A stretch of DNA of 64,000 bases from Takakia lepidozioides. Lineage: Eukaryota > Streptophyta > Takakiopsida > Takakiales > Takakiaceae. Numbering within the stretch: position 1 is the first letter of the stretch; each line of letters begins with the position of its first letter. The position numbers and the translations under genes are program-made. Below the pieces are notes generated by a model that searched no databases, had not been told where the DNA came from, and saw nothing but the letters and a program-made list of their open reading frames with translations. Below are positions 1-11,433 of the stretch, piece after piece. The DNA is taken from contig CM060734.1 of NCBI GenBank assembly GCA_030704615.1, forward strand, positions 34,118,042 to 34,182,041, in the 5' to 3' direction.

Positions 1-1357
1 ATCAATATCATGAGGAGCCCTCAAAAGTATGGAATTATTGGGAACAGGAAGAGGGGCTCCAGTCTTCTTACCTGGTTCAGGAAAATGCCATTGAAAAAGG
101 GTAGTGGCTGACTCACTGGTAAAATTAAAGAATCTAGTCCAGTTGTATGTGTTACCAGCTCTTTGGCGAACTTCGTGAGCAGCAGCCTGCATCTGAATAA
201 GATGCCGAGTGGAACTCCCAGCCATAATAGGGACAAACGTTCAGGTTGACTTTATGCCTTGTACCATTGCCACCACAGGTTTCAATCATCCCTGGCAAAT
301 CTTCCTGGTAAGGACAAAACCTGGTGACATGATCCTTGCTTTTGCAGATGTAACATGCTACATGGCTTTGATAACTAGCACCAGTATAAGTACGTCCCCT
401 GTTGCCACCACTCGGGTTGGAATTTGATGGGGCCTGCCAACGAGCATCAGCCTTAAAGGCTTGTAATTCAAGTCTGACCGTTTCCTGCACATCTCGTACA
501 ACTGCAGGAAGAAGTTCCATAGCCTTTCCCTTGTTGGTGCCCACAATCAGATCCGAAGCATCACTCAGCATGTGTGTGGCTGGAATTTTGGGTACAACTC
601 CCCTTTTAGCTGCTTTAGTGCGCAAGCGTTCTTCTATTAACTGAACCATTTCTTTTTCGGTGGAGTACTTGTTTCGTTGCAGGTATACTTGCTCTGCAGG
701 AGGTAGTCCTCTGATGAAGCCTAATTTAATGGCCAATGGCCTTTCCGAGAGAACAGGGACGGTCTACACTGCTTTACGTATATCAGTATAGTACTTGTAT
801 ATACTTTCTCCTTCTTTGTAGCTTCTCTCAGGTACACAGAATTCAGACAACTTTTCTTCATGAAACAATTGTTCAGCTAAACCCTTAGCTTCAGACCATG
901 ACACATCACCCAGATCTTTGATAGTGGCTTCAAAGAGTTCTTGGGCCTCCCCTTTGAGACAGAAACGAAAGGCATTGGTAACAAAGGCGGGTGGAACTGC
1001 ATTCATTTTCACACTCATCTCAAAAAAGGTGATAAAGTTATCAAAGTTATGCCCCACCTTGTATTCCGGATAAGGTTGCTTCGTCATGCGGGTCTCAGGG
1101 GATTTCGCAGGCACAACAACATTTTTAGTACATTTAGCAAGAAGTAAGTCCAACAAAGCAAGACAGTCAGAAATGAGACGCATAGCATGGCACAACTCAT
1201 CAAGTTCTGGTTCACCTACTTGCTGTTCAACATTAGATGTGGTGGCCATACTTGGTTTTGTTTCAGGCCCTGGCAACCTTGTTCCACCCGCTGTGAACTC
1301 AGAATTGGGCCCACTGGCTTCAAAAATTCGCTCACGAGGGTCTTTTACCTCTCCCAT
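1..1357 (-). pseudogene. Retrotransposon gag, broken, running off the left edge
   Basis: A minus-strand gag-like frame starts at an ATG at 1355-1357. The first part contains FDNFITFFEMSVKMN and FRFCLKGEAQELFE, typical of the plant retrotransposon gag core. A TAG at 764-766 interrupts it, and the same frame continues to about 250. That second part carries a CCHC zinc knuckle (CYICKSKDHVTRFC, spacing C-x2-C-x4-H-x4-C). Near 230-250 the frame shifts, and protein-like sequence (STRHLIQMQAAAHEVRQRAG) continues in another frame to the window edge. Gag would package element RNA in cytoplasmic particles. The zinc knuckle supports an LTR retrotransposon, but reverse transcriptase lies outside the window, so Ty3 versus Ty1 type cannot be decided. 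At least one stop and one frameshift make this copy probably inactive. Confidence 0.75.
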
Positions 1358-1457
1358 CTCACTGTCTTGATCTTTTAAAAGCCTATACTTAGCTCTTGTA
1401 AGTCAATAGTTCACTATAACTTTGTAATCAAAAGGAAAGCACTAGGCCAAGAAACCT

Positions 1458-2363
1458 TCACCTGTCGGAGGGGTTTATCATAGACTTCTCCCAGTCCAAG
1501 GTGTGAAAGGAAGAGATGAACCGATGATTGTAACTTAGGTAAACAGCCTCTCCCTGCAGATGCCACAATCGTTCGGCCACCTTGAGCCAAAATGAAACTC
1601 GTGTAACAGTTCCAACCACCTTCTCCTTCACAACTAAAGAGTGCAAAGGGTAGCGCTCAGCCAGGTTGTGCGCATGGCAGAGCCCGATCTTCTCCTCATC
1701 AAAAGAGGTACCAGGATACACCACTATATCCTTGGTAGTGAACGTGAATTGATGCTGCGGGATTCCAGTAATAGCTTGCTTCCAAGTGAAATCGTCAGCA
1801 TGCAGTTCTTTGTCCCAGGCAGGACGAATATTGGTCAATGCAGCCGCAGTGCCACCCCGAGTGAACTCCCACAATCGATAGCCACTAATGGTCTTGGAAA
1901 ACTTAAAGCTTTCAAGGTCGGAGGTCCGGTCCCTTGTCACAACAAACTTTGGTACTCCTAATTGGGGCCAGGTGAGCAGCTGCCCTACACCAAGTCGCCG
2001 ACGAATCTCATCCCTAGGCAATCGCTTGGCAATCTCTTTGGCATGGAGTTTCTGCAGCAGTCGTCCCGCAAAGGCACCTTGCTTGGTGACAACTATTTTT
2101 TTGCGTTGCTCACGAGCCTCCCACTCATTGCTCACAGGTTTGCGAGCTTCTTCGATGGCGGTCCGCTCAAATTGAGCACACCAGTACTCAGAAGGCACAT
2201 CCAAGGGGATTTCGTCGTCCGGAACCCTCACAAGTGGTTCGCCTTCAGTAGTTTTAACCAGATTGGGCGGCGTAAGATCACGAAGAACACCCAAAAACAC
2301 TGCCTCAAAAGAATTGTCAGCAATGTCCGAACAAGATGATTCAAGCGAGCTAGAAGCCGCCAT
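1458..2363 (-). CDS. Extra ORF upstream of gag in a retroelement, unknown function
   Basis: A 301-residue open frame on the minus strand starts MAASSSLESSCSD and lies about 100 bases upstream of the gag start. The N-terminal third is acidic. The middle is rich in Arg, Lys and Glu (EWEAREQRKKIVV, AKRLPRDEIRRRLGVG), and the C-terminal half is mixed with several Trp and His. I recognise no domain, zinc finger, membrane segment or protease motif. Position and strand suggest a 5' accessory ORF of the same retroelement. A second element at 62-64 kb also has an unknown ORF before a gag-like frame. It could alternatively be a captured host fragment. The frame is intact although the neighbouring gag is broken. 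Confidence 0.5.
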   Translation of the reverse strand: MAASSSLESSCSDIADNSFEAVFLGVLRDLTPPNLVKTTEGEPLVRVPDDEIPLDVPSEYWCAQFERTAIEEARKPVSNEWEAREQRKKIVVTKQGAFAGRLLQKLHAKEIAKRLPRDEIRRRLGVGQLLTWPQLGVPKFVVTRDRTSDLESFKFSKTISGYRLWEFTRGGTAAALTNIRPAWDKELHADDFTWKQAITGIPQHQFTFTTKDIVVYPGTSFDEEKIGLCHAHNLAERYPLHSLVVKEKVVGTVTRVSFWLKVAERLWHLQGEAVYLSYNHRFISSFHTLDWEKSMINPSDR

Positions 2364-4351
2364 CGCACTTGCTCACTGCACAACAAAACACGACTAAAAC
2401 GAGAGCTACAAGGTGACGGGTGAATAGAGAGTATAGCATGATGAATGCCGCCATTGCACTAGATCTTCAATACGTACGACCTGCCGAACCTACGAAGCCC
2501 TGCAGCCAAAACACCGTCACGCACGTTGGTTTAGAATGCCCCCCATCTCCACCAAATTTCTCTACCTGGGGGATATTCTCTTTTCCTCTAAGAGTTTGGG
2601 CGCTAAAGCGGGGAAATAGCCAATAAAGCAGGCCAAGCTAGATGGGAAGAATCTCTTGCTAGAGGAGCCTCACAGGTGGGCCAATCAAATCACATGCAGG
2701 GGCATCAAGTGCAAATCATCCAAGCGCCAAGCACATCCTAGTACACTGTCCTCATCACCCAAAACATCCCGCGTTTGGCATAAGCCAACCGCTTTTTATA
2801 TTAAGGAAAGGGCTAATCTGGAATGGCAAATGGTGGCCTCTTATGGGCTGCCAGGATTTCTTTAAGTTTCTCCCACACATCAGCACCCACCCTGTCAGGT
2901 TAGGTTACTGTTGGAATGAGACAAGGGCCTTGGCTAACTTTAGGTACATTTAATCAGCCATACCAACCACCCTACTTTTCATCCAGCTTGCGAACAAAAG
3001 AGCATCTGCAGTAGGTGGAATACTCCATCTTACAGGAGAGACCAGCTACTTGCCGAGTTCGACAAGTCCTGGGGGAAAGACTATGTTTTCTGCAGAAGAA
3101 TTTCAGATTCTCGGATCGCATGGGAAGACTCCCTCCCTTCCTGCTGGAAGCTCAATTAGCTCAAAGCTCTCTCCTTTGGAAACTGGTGGCTCGGAGATCA
3201 ATTGGAGGCAAGGTGGAGGCACAAGCGTAGCAATAGTAAAAAGGGCTCTTTTAATGCCCCAAAGCGTAAAAGAGGGAGCTCTTAGGTTCTGGCTTCTTTC
3301 TTAATTGTTTGCTTGCTTAGTGGCTCCCTTCTCTGTGTTGCAGGCTTCTACATCTGCTGCCTGTTTCAGTGGTGGGCTTAGACACTTCTTCTTTCTTCTA
3401 TAGTTCAGCATCTGATGTAAGCTTATTAATAAGCTTAGTGTTTACTGGCTGCCCTCTTAGTCTTCTTCCTTTTTCTCTTTTTTCATGTTCTTAGGCTCAG
3501 TGTGGAACCTCATTACTCAGCCTTCATGGCTAAATGTAATTCCTTACAAATCCTTCTACTAATAAAGTCTTCAGGGCTACAATCCCCCTGTTCTTTTAAA
3601 ATAATAATAATAATAATAATAAATAGTAATGGAAATTCTGTCCAGATTGCAACTCATGAATTAGCAGTTGTCAGTATGGCCTCTTTTTTGTAGAAACCTC
3701 TTTGTAGTGATCAGGGTCAAAATGATTCACGTACAGCTTGGGTCCTTTGAATGGCATTATATCTATGAGTTCATGGTGAATATGAAATCCACTGAAGGTT
3801 GTCTGCTTATGGATCCCTCTTTTCATCCTCCTCTCACTCTGGTGAAGACAGCAAAGTCCATGGACAAATATTGAAAGCAAGTAAGGACGAGCTGATTCAA
3901 TGAGGGATTCCAGTGTAAGAGGGATCAGGGACTGCATACAAGCTGAGAATTGATGATCTGTTCATCTTTATGTCATCAACATCTCCGGCTGGCAATGTGC
4001 TGAGATCACCAAATTGTTTTGTACACACAATTTAAAGCAACCTCATCTGGTCGAGTCTCGACGTCTCAACGTGCCTCTAGTGGTCAAAGAGTACTGGAAG
4101 GTCAATTCCAGCAGTACATGTGCACAGATAATTTGGTCAACAGTTTTGTGTGGTTCAAATACTTTTCCCCAGATGACTACCTACGAACTTATGAGCTAGT
4201 TTCAGTTGGTTTTCTTACAAGCCGTTACAACCCCAGACTTCCTAGAATCTTGAACCAGGTTTAGATTTTGTGTTACCTGGCCGGATCTGGAGAGTCTCCC
4301 TGGATATATACATATATACATTGTTGTGGCAGAATGGTATTGTACATGAAT
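2364..4351. other. Intergenic, no gene recognised
   Basis: Short ORFs here look random. The stretch next to 2363 would be the leader or 5' LTR of the minus-strand retroelement, but I could not find matching LTR ends or a primer-binding site. An (AAT)n microsatellite lies near 3598-3623. TA-rich sequence near 4300-4320 lies just downstream of the receptor kinase stop. Confidence 0.5.
3598..3623. repeat. (AAT)n microsatellite
   Basis: Eight or so uninterrupted AAT/ATA triplets are visible. The same triplet recurs as a longer tract near 17612. Confidence 0.9.
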
Positions 4352-7300
4352 TCAGGGGGACAAAGAAGTACCCATGTTTTTTATTTCTTTCAGTACTCTG
4401 ACGACTGTAACCATGGTGGGTCGGTGTGCAGGCAACTCATCTGTGCATAACAGACCCAAATGTATGAAGTGCAAGAGCTCCTGTTGGTGGCCTGTTTGAT
4501 TTACAATAGGCTCGCAAATCTCTTCCTGCCTGCCCTGACTCTGAAGTTTGCGAACCCAATCCACCAAATTGGCCCCCTCCAGCCCATTGAAATGTGGCCC
4601 TGTTGGACGCTTTCCAGATACCAACTCCAGCAAAACCACACCGAAGCTGTACACGTCGCCCTTGACTGTAGCTCTCCAGGTCTGCCCATATTCTGGGGGG
4701 ACATAACCGGGAGTCCCTGCCACAACTGTGCTTACGTGGGTGTTGGTAACATCCATATGGCGGGCAAGCCCAAAGTCTGTCAAACAAGCATTGAAGCTCT
4801 CATCGAGTAAGATGTTGCTTGCTTTCATGTCTCTATGGATGATATGTGGTACACAGTCATGGTGAAGGAAGCAAAGCCCCTGAGCAACGCACAGGGCAAT
4901 ATGCAATCGTGCAGGCCAATCTAGCGAGTCGGCATTGCCATACAGCCAATCATCAAGACTCCCGTTGCTAATGCACTTGTAGACCAGCAATTTCTCCTGA
5001 TTGTTGCAACAGTAGCCCAATAGTGGCACCAAGTTTTCATGGTTTATGTTACCAAGAGTCTCCATCTCTGCCTGGAACTCGCGCAGTCCCTGTTCCCCCT
5101 CCTGAAACAATTTTTTGATGGCAACGCTTGTTCCATCTGCCAGCTTCGCTTTGTATACAACTCCAAATCCCCCATCTCCAATGATGTGTTCTTCACTGAA
5201 ATTATCAGTGGCAGCAAGCAAGTCTGCATATGTGAGGGCCTTCAGGCACGGTGTTCCGAATGACGCAACAGGAATGGTGAAGCTACATTCTCTGTCGACA
5301 GAGGAACTTGGCCACCCCTGTCCATCTGACATCACCATCTGTTTCCTGACATGTTCAAGCTCCCGCTTTTTGGACACTAAGCACAAACCAACTGAGATGA
5401 ACGCCCAAAGAGCCCACAGAACGATTCCGAGGACGATAATGCTCGTCCCCATACTGGCCAGTTTGATCGCAGGTGCTCTGGACGGTGAAATTAAACCGCA
5501 GACGGTCACGTTTGCCTGCCAGGACGTGCGATTCTGGGTCGTGTAAGGGCCGGGGTTAAAGCAAAGATTTGGATCGCCTGTGTAGCTACTCATAGTAAAG
5601 GTAAGAAACTGGTTTTCGGTAGGCACACTCCCAGTCAATTGCACATTATAAGAGACATTGAACTCAGAGAGGGAAGTCAACTGGTTGATACTGTGGGGAA
5701 TGTCGCCCGATAAGCTGTTGTAGGACATATCTAGACTAGCTAAATTGGACAAATTACCCAAACTCTCAGGGATTGACCCGTTGAGGAGATTGTAAGACAC
5801 ATTCAGATTGTACAAAGGAAGTTCACCGATCTCCAAAGGTATTGGACCAGATAAACAATTCTTTGCTGTAAGTAGAAAACCCAAAGACAGAGAATGGGTG
5901 AGGTCAGGAATTTTTCCCGTGAGCTGGTTGTCGGAGAGCTGCCAATAACCGAGCACAATTTTGTCCCCACTTACATGATTGATTGGGAACGTCAACGCTC
6001 CTGTTAGAATAGTCTCCCACCTCATATGGCACTGCTGGTGTTCCAGATTGGTGAACAATTTATCGAATGGCTGAGAGTTCGCAGGTATCCAAGTAGAAAC
6101 GATCATACACTCGCCCAAGCCCACTGGAAGCCAAGGCAGAGCCTGATTTCTCCTAAAAATTTCGTCTGAATTGTGGCCAATGAATCCCAGATTAAGTGGA
6201 ATGTCACCTGTTAACATATTCTCCCCAAGATTGAGCCACAATAAGCTCGTACAGTTTGACAACTGTGGCGGAATTGGGCCTGTCAGGTAGTTGCTCCCTA
6301 GCTGCAGCCACAAGAGGTCTTGAAGGTTGCCTAGTGTCGGGGGGATGGTGCCAATCAGCTGATTGGATGACAGATCCAGTGCTTGCAGTGAGCCAAGATT
6401 CCCCAGCTCCCCAGGCACCGTGCCATTAAACTGATTGCATGACAGCCTGAGGAACATCAGATTGCTCACATTACCCAAAGCAGGAGGAATCTCCCCTTCC
6501 AGACTGTTGTTACTGACATCCAGATGCAGCAAATGTTGCAGTGTCATGAGCTCTGGGGGAAGTCCGCCCGTGAAGTGATTGGAATGCATAGTCAAGTACA
6601 TCAAACTTGTCATTTGGCTCAACCAAGCAGGAATTGGGCCAGAAAGACTGTTATTACTCACATCTAGCAGGTACAGACCGGCACAACGAGCTAAGTAGTA
6701 GGGGAGATCGCCAGTGAGATTGTTGCTACCTAGTCCCAACCATTGGAGATTACCTAGCTGCCCCAGCTCGCCTGGAATAACCCCACTGAAAGAATTTCCT
6801 TGAAGATTCAGCATCACCAGCTTGCTGCAATTCCCCATTTCGGCAGGGATGCTGCCTTTGAGCTGATTCCAGGAAACGTCGAGCTTCTGGAGATTTTGGC
6901 ACCAACTGTGGAGAATACCAGTGGACTCGTTAGAAACTAAATCCAGTTTCTTCAGAGGCGCTTCAAGCTGCCCAAATCCACCAGGTAGATCCCCGTTCAG
7001 ACCGTTGTTGCTAAAGCCAAGGATTTGCAGATTCTTGCAAGACCATATCGCTTTTGGCACCAAGCCCGTTAGGTTGTTGAATGAGACGTTGAACATTTTG
7101 AGGCTGTCGGGATTGGAAAGAAGTTCTGGCAGGATAGCCCCTGTTAGAAAGTTTGAGGAAAGGTCCAAAGCCTCAAGGTGAGTCAAGTTTCCAAGCTCCT
7201 TGGGAATGGTCCCTGACAGATGATTCTGAGAGAGGTCCAGAACCTGGCACGAACACCACACTGCATAAGTAAATTCTGGGTGTATTGGACGCTGTCGAAA

Positions 7301-8590
7301 TTGTCTTGGCAATGGGGACACTGCTGCTCAAGGGCCTCAGGGCGAGTGATTCCTCGACCCGAGAGAGCCCTAGATCACTGTGTACAGTCCATGGATCAAT
7401 ATTCGACTTGATTGGAATGTTCAACAAACAAGTAGAGCTATAGATTTTGCGACCTGTCATAATTATTATCTGCATATGTTTTACAGAATAAAGAAGGAAG
7501 TTTGCATTCTAAATGTAAAGTCTCTCCTGACCGTATATGCTTTAAAATCTTTCTGTAAAACGGAGACAACAACTGTCTTACGGTTCATAGGCGTGCACAC
7601 CTGCAGGTTCGTGCAGTCGCCAATCTCTGGGGGAATGCTTCCGTTGAATAAGTTGTCTGAAATATTAAGAGACGAAAGAGCTGTGAGGTTGGCTACTGCA
7701 GAGGGTATTGGGCCTCTTAGGTGCAAAGAAGTGAGGTTGAGAGCTGTCACACGAGTTTCGCCATTCCAATCTCGGCATGTGACGCCACTCCATCCGCTGC
7801 ATGGACCTGACGAGTTATTTTCCACCCATGTCTGTAGGATGGAATTGACTGCGGAATTATATGATGCTAAGGCTTCCTCCATAGACAGGAGCACTGCTTG
7901 GTCCTGGCTCAGATCAGGTGACAAGGCTGCCGACTGTAGCCCAGATATAGACTGCAAACCTGAAAGCATAAAATCAATTAACATTAGGTGTGGCCAGCCC
8001 ACTTGAAGTAAGCAATATGAGTTCCACCGATCATTAAGCGGTGACTATCACAACCGAAAACTACTTCTGCATATCGTTTATTCAGCTGACAACACATGTG
8101 TATCTACCTCGGCTTTGAGTGTGCCAATGATAGCTTCGAAAACCCAATTTCCAAGAAAAGTGGCCAGTCTCACTTCAAATATAGAGTCACCTCGAGAGTG
8201 GTCGACCTTAATTCGGCTATGGGGCCTTGTGTGTGACCTGGTTTGTGTTGGACTCCCATGTAGGTGACTTGTTGGTGCTGCTGCGACTCGTAATGACATA
8301 CTTAGGACTACCCATGTGAAGATGGACAACCAATGTAGCAGTTTGGAACGAGATATGGCCAGGAGAGGGCTCAGCTGAAGGACGCTATTTCCTGAAACAT
8401 TGGAAGCCAGTTTCCCGCACCTTTGTGCATCTGATGTGAAACCTACTGAAGCCCCCTCTTTCAGAATCCCGTGACAGCAACGTCTAGTGCACTGTAACCT
8501 ATCGCTTGGGATCTTATTTAAGGAAAAGCTTTCAGAAGTATGCCGATTCCTCTTCTCCATGATTGAGTCCGGCCCAGAGCCCCCTGTCAA
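4352..8590 (-). CDS. LRR receptor-like kinase, LRR-X type, NILR1/At1g74360-like
   Basis: A plasma-membrane receptor kinase on the minus strand. The last exon (7243 to 4352) and previous exon (7959 to 7601) join in phase 0 across a 357-bp intron. The joined protein reads NLQ|VLDLSQNHLSG, a perfect LRR join. A further upstream exon ending at 8302 (donor GTATGT) joins in phase 1 and supplies a hydrophobic stretch (LLHWLSIFTWVVL) that could be the signal peptide. Its start codon is uncertain; 8590 is only the frame's first Met. After the cap (CSGWSGVTC) come about 20 LRRs, an island near 5960-6190 (GECMIVSTWIPANSQPF), a TM segment near 5385-5450, and a kinase at about 5250-4385. The kinase has GDGGFGVVYK, the VAIKK lysine, HRDMKASN and DFG. 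The island matches the layout of Arabidopsis NILR1, an immune receptor reported to sense nematode ascarosides. Ligand here is inference. The two main exons encode about 1,083 residues, near the family length of ~1,100. Confidence 0.92.
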
Positions 8591-10130
8591 AATTGTCTTC
8601 TTGCGAGGTCCCCTCTTCCTTGGGAACTCTTGCCGGTCATAAATGCGTCACTCAGATTCTTAGTTGGGATCTCCTCCGTACTATCTTCTTGAAGTGTATG
8701 CACCGCTCCTCCACGCGAGCTCCACAGGTTCTTGGCACAACTGCGCTTATTGACATTTCCTCTCCAATGAGGCTTGTTCATCTCATCTGAAGGGTCAGAC
8801 ATTAGTTTGAACACAGACATATAACAAAAGGAGTTCGAAGACACTTCGAACAGAAAGACGATCAAAAGCGAACCGCGAGAAGGGGAGGATAATCAAGTAG
8901 ATGGTAAAGTACTGAAAGACCCTTGAAGATTAAAGGGTCAGCGGACTTCAGTGTCGAGACCTTCTCCGCAAGCGAACAACACCGAAGGACGGACTTGCAG
9001 GTGCAGGGTGACAACCGACTGCACACGAGGACATTTCGTGTTTGATCTAGACTGTGGTCATTACACTACACTTGCCGTTGTGGACCCACCAGCGGGAGAG
9101 CGACAAAGAAGGGTCGACGGCTGGACCCCACGTTGTATTGAAAAAACAGCCTGATGACGCCATAGCCCACTTATTTCTTGGGCGCTCATGAATTCAAACT
9201 TCTGACAACTTGACTAGACGATTTGGAGCTTCTTCAGACCGTGGCTACTAGACACAACTGGATGTTATCACGGATCCAGCACTGTGGTTGTTTCGTTGTT
9301 TCATATTACCACATTCGATGAATCAGGCTCGACAGCTACCATTCACAATCCCCAGAACACGAACACTGTTTCAGGAGCATGCATCGTGGCAATCCCCATT
9401 AAGTCACGATTAGTGAATGATGTTGATCTCGCCCAGTATAGTAATCACCAAGTTATACAATATTAGGTTGTATGCCTCTCTCATTTAGTTCATACTATTG
9501 TTGGCTCGGGTTTATCTTTATGACGATTCAACCAACGAGGCGCAGATACTAAGGCAATGATCGTCACTCGCAATGTGTCAGTCAAACTTGTACACTTGCG
9601 ACTCAGTACGGCATGTTCGATCTTTCTTCTCTCTTCAAAGAAAAGCTCCACATTTGTGAGTTGAATCAGCAGATACCTAAACGCTTTCCTGGCCGTCGCT
9701 CTCAGCATCCTGCATATGCGATTCGAAACATCAGCTGGGTTTGTAGTTGGGTTTGTCGTTGAATGAATCTCTTTGCCACATGTCACATCACTGAACAACG
9801 CTGGAATAGCTCGATCGATTCTCCAAAAACACGGACTGGTTGTCGACACACAGACACACGAGGGGCTTATTGGTCTCCACGACCATCGCCCCACCTTTCT
9901 CTCGTAAGTATGTTTGTTATGACTTTTCGGGTCCAGTGAGATGTAAAATACGCCGCCCGCACTGGACATTCCACTGTATACGAAAACTGGAGTCTTGCAT
10001 TTTGATTCTTGGAGTTTTCGAAGCCTCCCTTGTTGAACTGGTTAACAGGTCCGGAATACATTAGTAATATTTGGTGGTAGGACTTCTGATTATTTGAAAC
10101 TTTACACGTGGTCTAAAAAAAATTGCACAT
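8591..10130. other. Intergenic upstream of the receptor kinase, no gene recognised
   Basis: This stretch holds the probable promoter or 5' exon region of the receptor kinase. A 159-residue minus-strand frame at 9490-9969 has no recognisable domain or splice support, and I do not call it a gene. Confidence 0.45.
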
Positions 10131-10499
10131 TATGGGTGTAGTGTTTTACTGGTATCTAATATTATTGACTATAACCATTCTTGCACTGTCTATACCTAAG
10201 TTTTTCCTCACAAAAAGGGTCCGATACTGGTGTTAGGTACCAAATTTTGTGACCACCTTCTAGGCGGATAGGGTATCGCCCATAATATTAGTAAGCACAA
10301 TACTGGGCCAATATGGGCATATGCTAGGTAGTGATGCTAGCTGATACCAGACTGGTCTTGTACTTCATATTATGATACCAGTATACCAGTCCACATTGTT
10401 ACAAACATTAGCAGCCAATTTTGAATCTTTAGGTTAGAGTTGTCTCTAGACATTATCGATCATCAATGGACCCCGGACGGTGGCAGATGTTGAAGGATT

Positions 10500-10755
10500 C
10501 AACTTTTTTTTATTTTTTCTTTTAAAGGGAAATACCTGGGAGCAAAAGCTCACAAATCAGGCCCCTTAATTATAGTGAGAGGAGAAAAGAACAAAAGAAC
10601 CTCTTTCACAGTACCGTGAAGGCTTTCGCATGGGACAGCACCGAAGGGAGGGGGAGAAAAACATACCACAGCCGTCAATGTAGCAGGATTCAACCCCACA
10701 ATCATCTGGGTGGCACTCAGTGGTCTATCCAACTGAGCTACTGACTGTTGGTAGG
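10500..10755 (-). mobile_element. tRNA-headed SINE-like element
   Basis: On the minus strand, 10740-10729 reads TAGCTCAGTTGG, an exact polymerase III box A. 10695-10686 reads GGTTGAATCC, a near box B, about 34 bases later. A Gly-type GCC sits in the loop position. The acceptor and T stems pair poorly, so it is not a functional tRNA. The body continues to an A/T-rich tail near 10500-10530, as expected for a tRNA-derived SINE. I found no clear target duplication. Confidence 0.5.
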
Positions 10756-10770
10756 ACAAACCTACCGTCT

Positions 10771-11308
10771 CAACCGTTTTAGGCATTTTTGCGCCTAATA
10801 ATTATTAAAAACCAAACAGACTGCTTAGGCACGTTTCTCAAACCATTTCTCACATTAGGCATCTTCATGCTATAAGTTTTTCGAATTAGGCACATGAGGA
10901 GAAAACATTTATTTTCTTAAGAATAAAAATACAAAATAGAAACCCAATGCCCCTTGTCCAATGCCAATAGGCCCAGCTAAAATCTCCTCCAAGCTTGTAG
11001 GCTCCAGCTACCCTTCATTTCCGTGCAAAACCTAAAAATGCACCTCTTTGTTGGGCTCAAGCGGTGCTCCAAGGCTCAAGTTGGTACAATGCTCACTAAG
11101 TCACTAGTGGTAAGCAAAAATTTACTTGATTTCAATATTGGCCGGTAGAGTGCTCTTGAATAGTGGTAAGCTACAAGCTCTTGCTTCGCTCACAGTTTTT
11201 TGCTGGAATTTTAGGCATTAGGCACTTTGGTCATTAGGCCAAAATTTGAAACATTCCCAAAACGCGTTAGGCACTTTCAATTTGAATAAATTATCGCCTA
11301 AATGGTTG
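10771..11308. mobile_element. Short inverted-repeat element filled with TTAGGC motifs
   Basis: The left end reads CAACCGTTTTAGGC. The right end, reverse-complemented, reads CAACCATTTAGGC, giving imperfect terminal inverted repeats of about 14 bp. Inside, TTAGGC or GCCTAA occurs about ten times in 538 bp. No coding capacity is visible. This looks like a non-autonomous DNA transposon with motif-rich sub-terminal regions, but flanking 8-bp repeats are not evident. It lies directly next to the SINE-like repeat. Confidence 0.5.
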
Positions 11309-11433
11309 ATAACGGACGGTAATGTTGTGCGAGATATTTAAGCCCTACGCTCCGGATAATACATTGTCCTAAAATAAATACCCTCTGGTCAGGGCAATTT
11401 GCTATTTCTGATACCTTGGGGGTAGGTATAGTA

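Noticed and set aside
9490-9969. 159-aa minus-strand open frame
   Set aside because: No recognisable domain, composition bias or splice support; such lengths arise by chance in this window.
10681-10750. Candidate functional tRNA-Gly(GCC) on the minus strand
   Set aside because: Box A is perfect but the acceptor and T stems do not pair well and the anticodon stem has a mismatch; kept as a SINE-like head.
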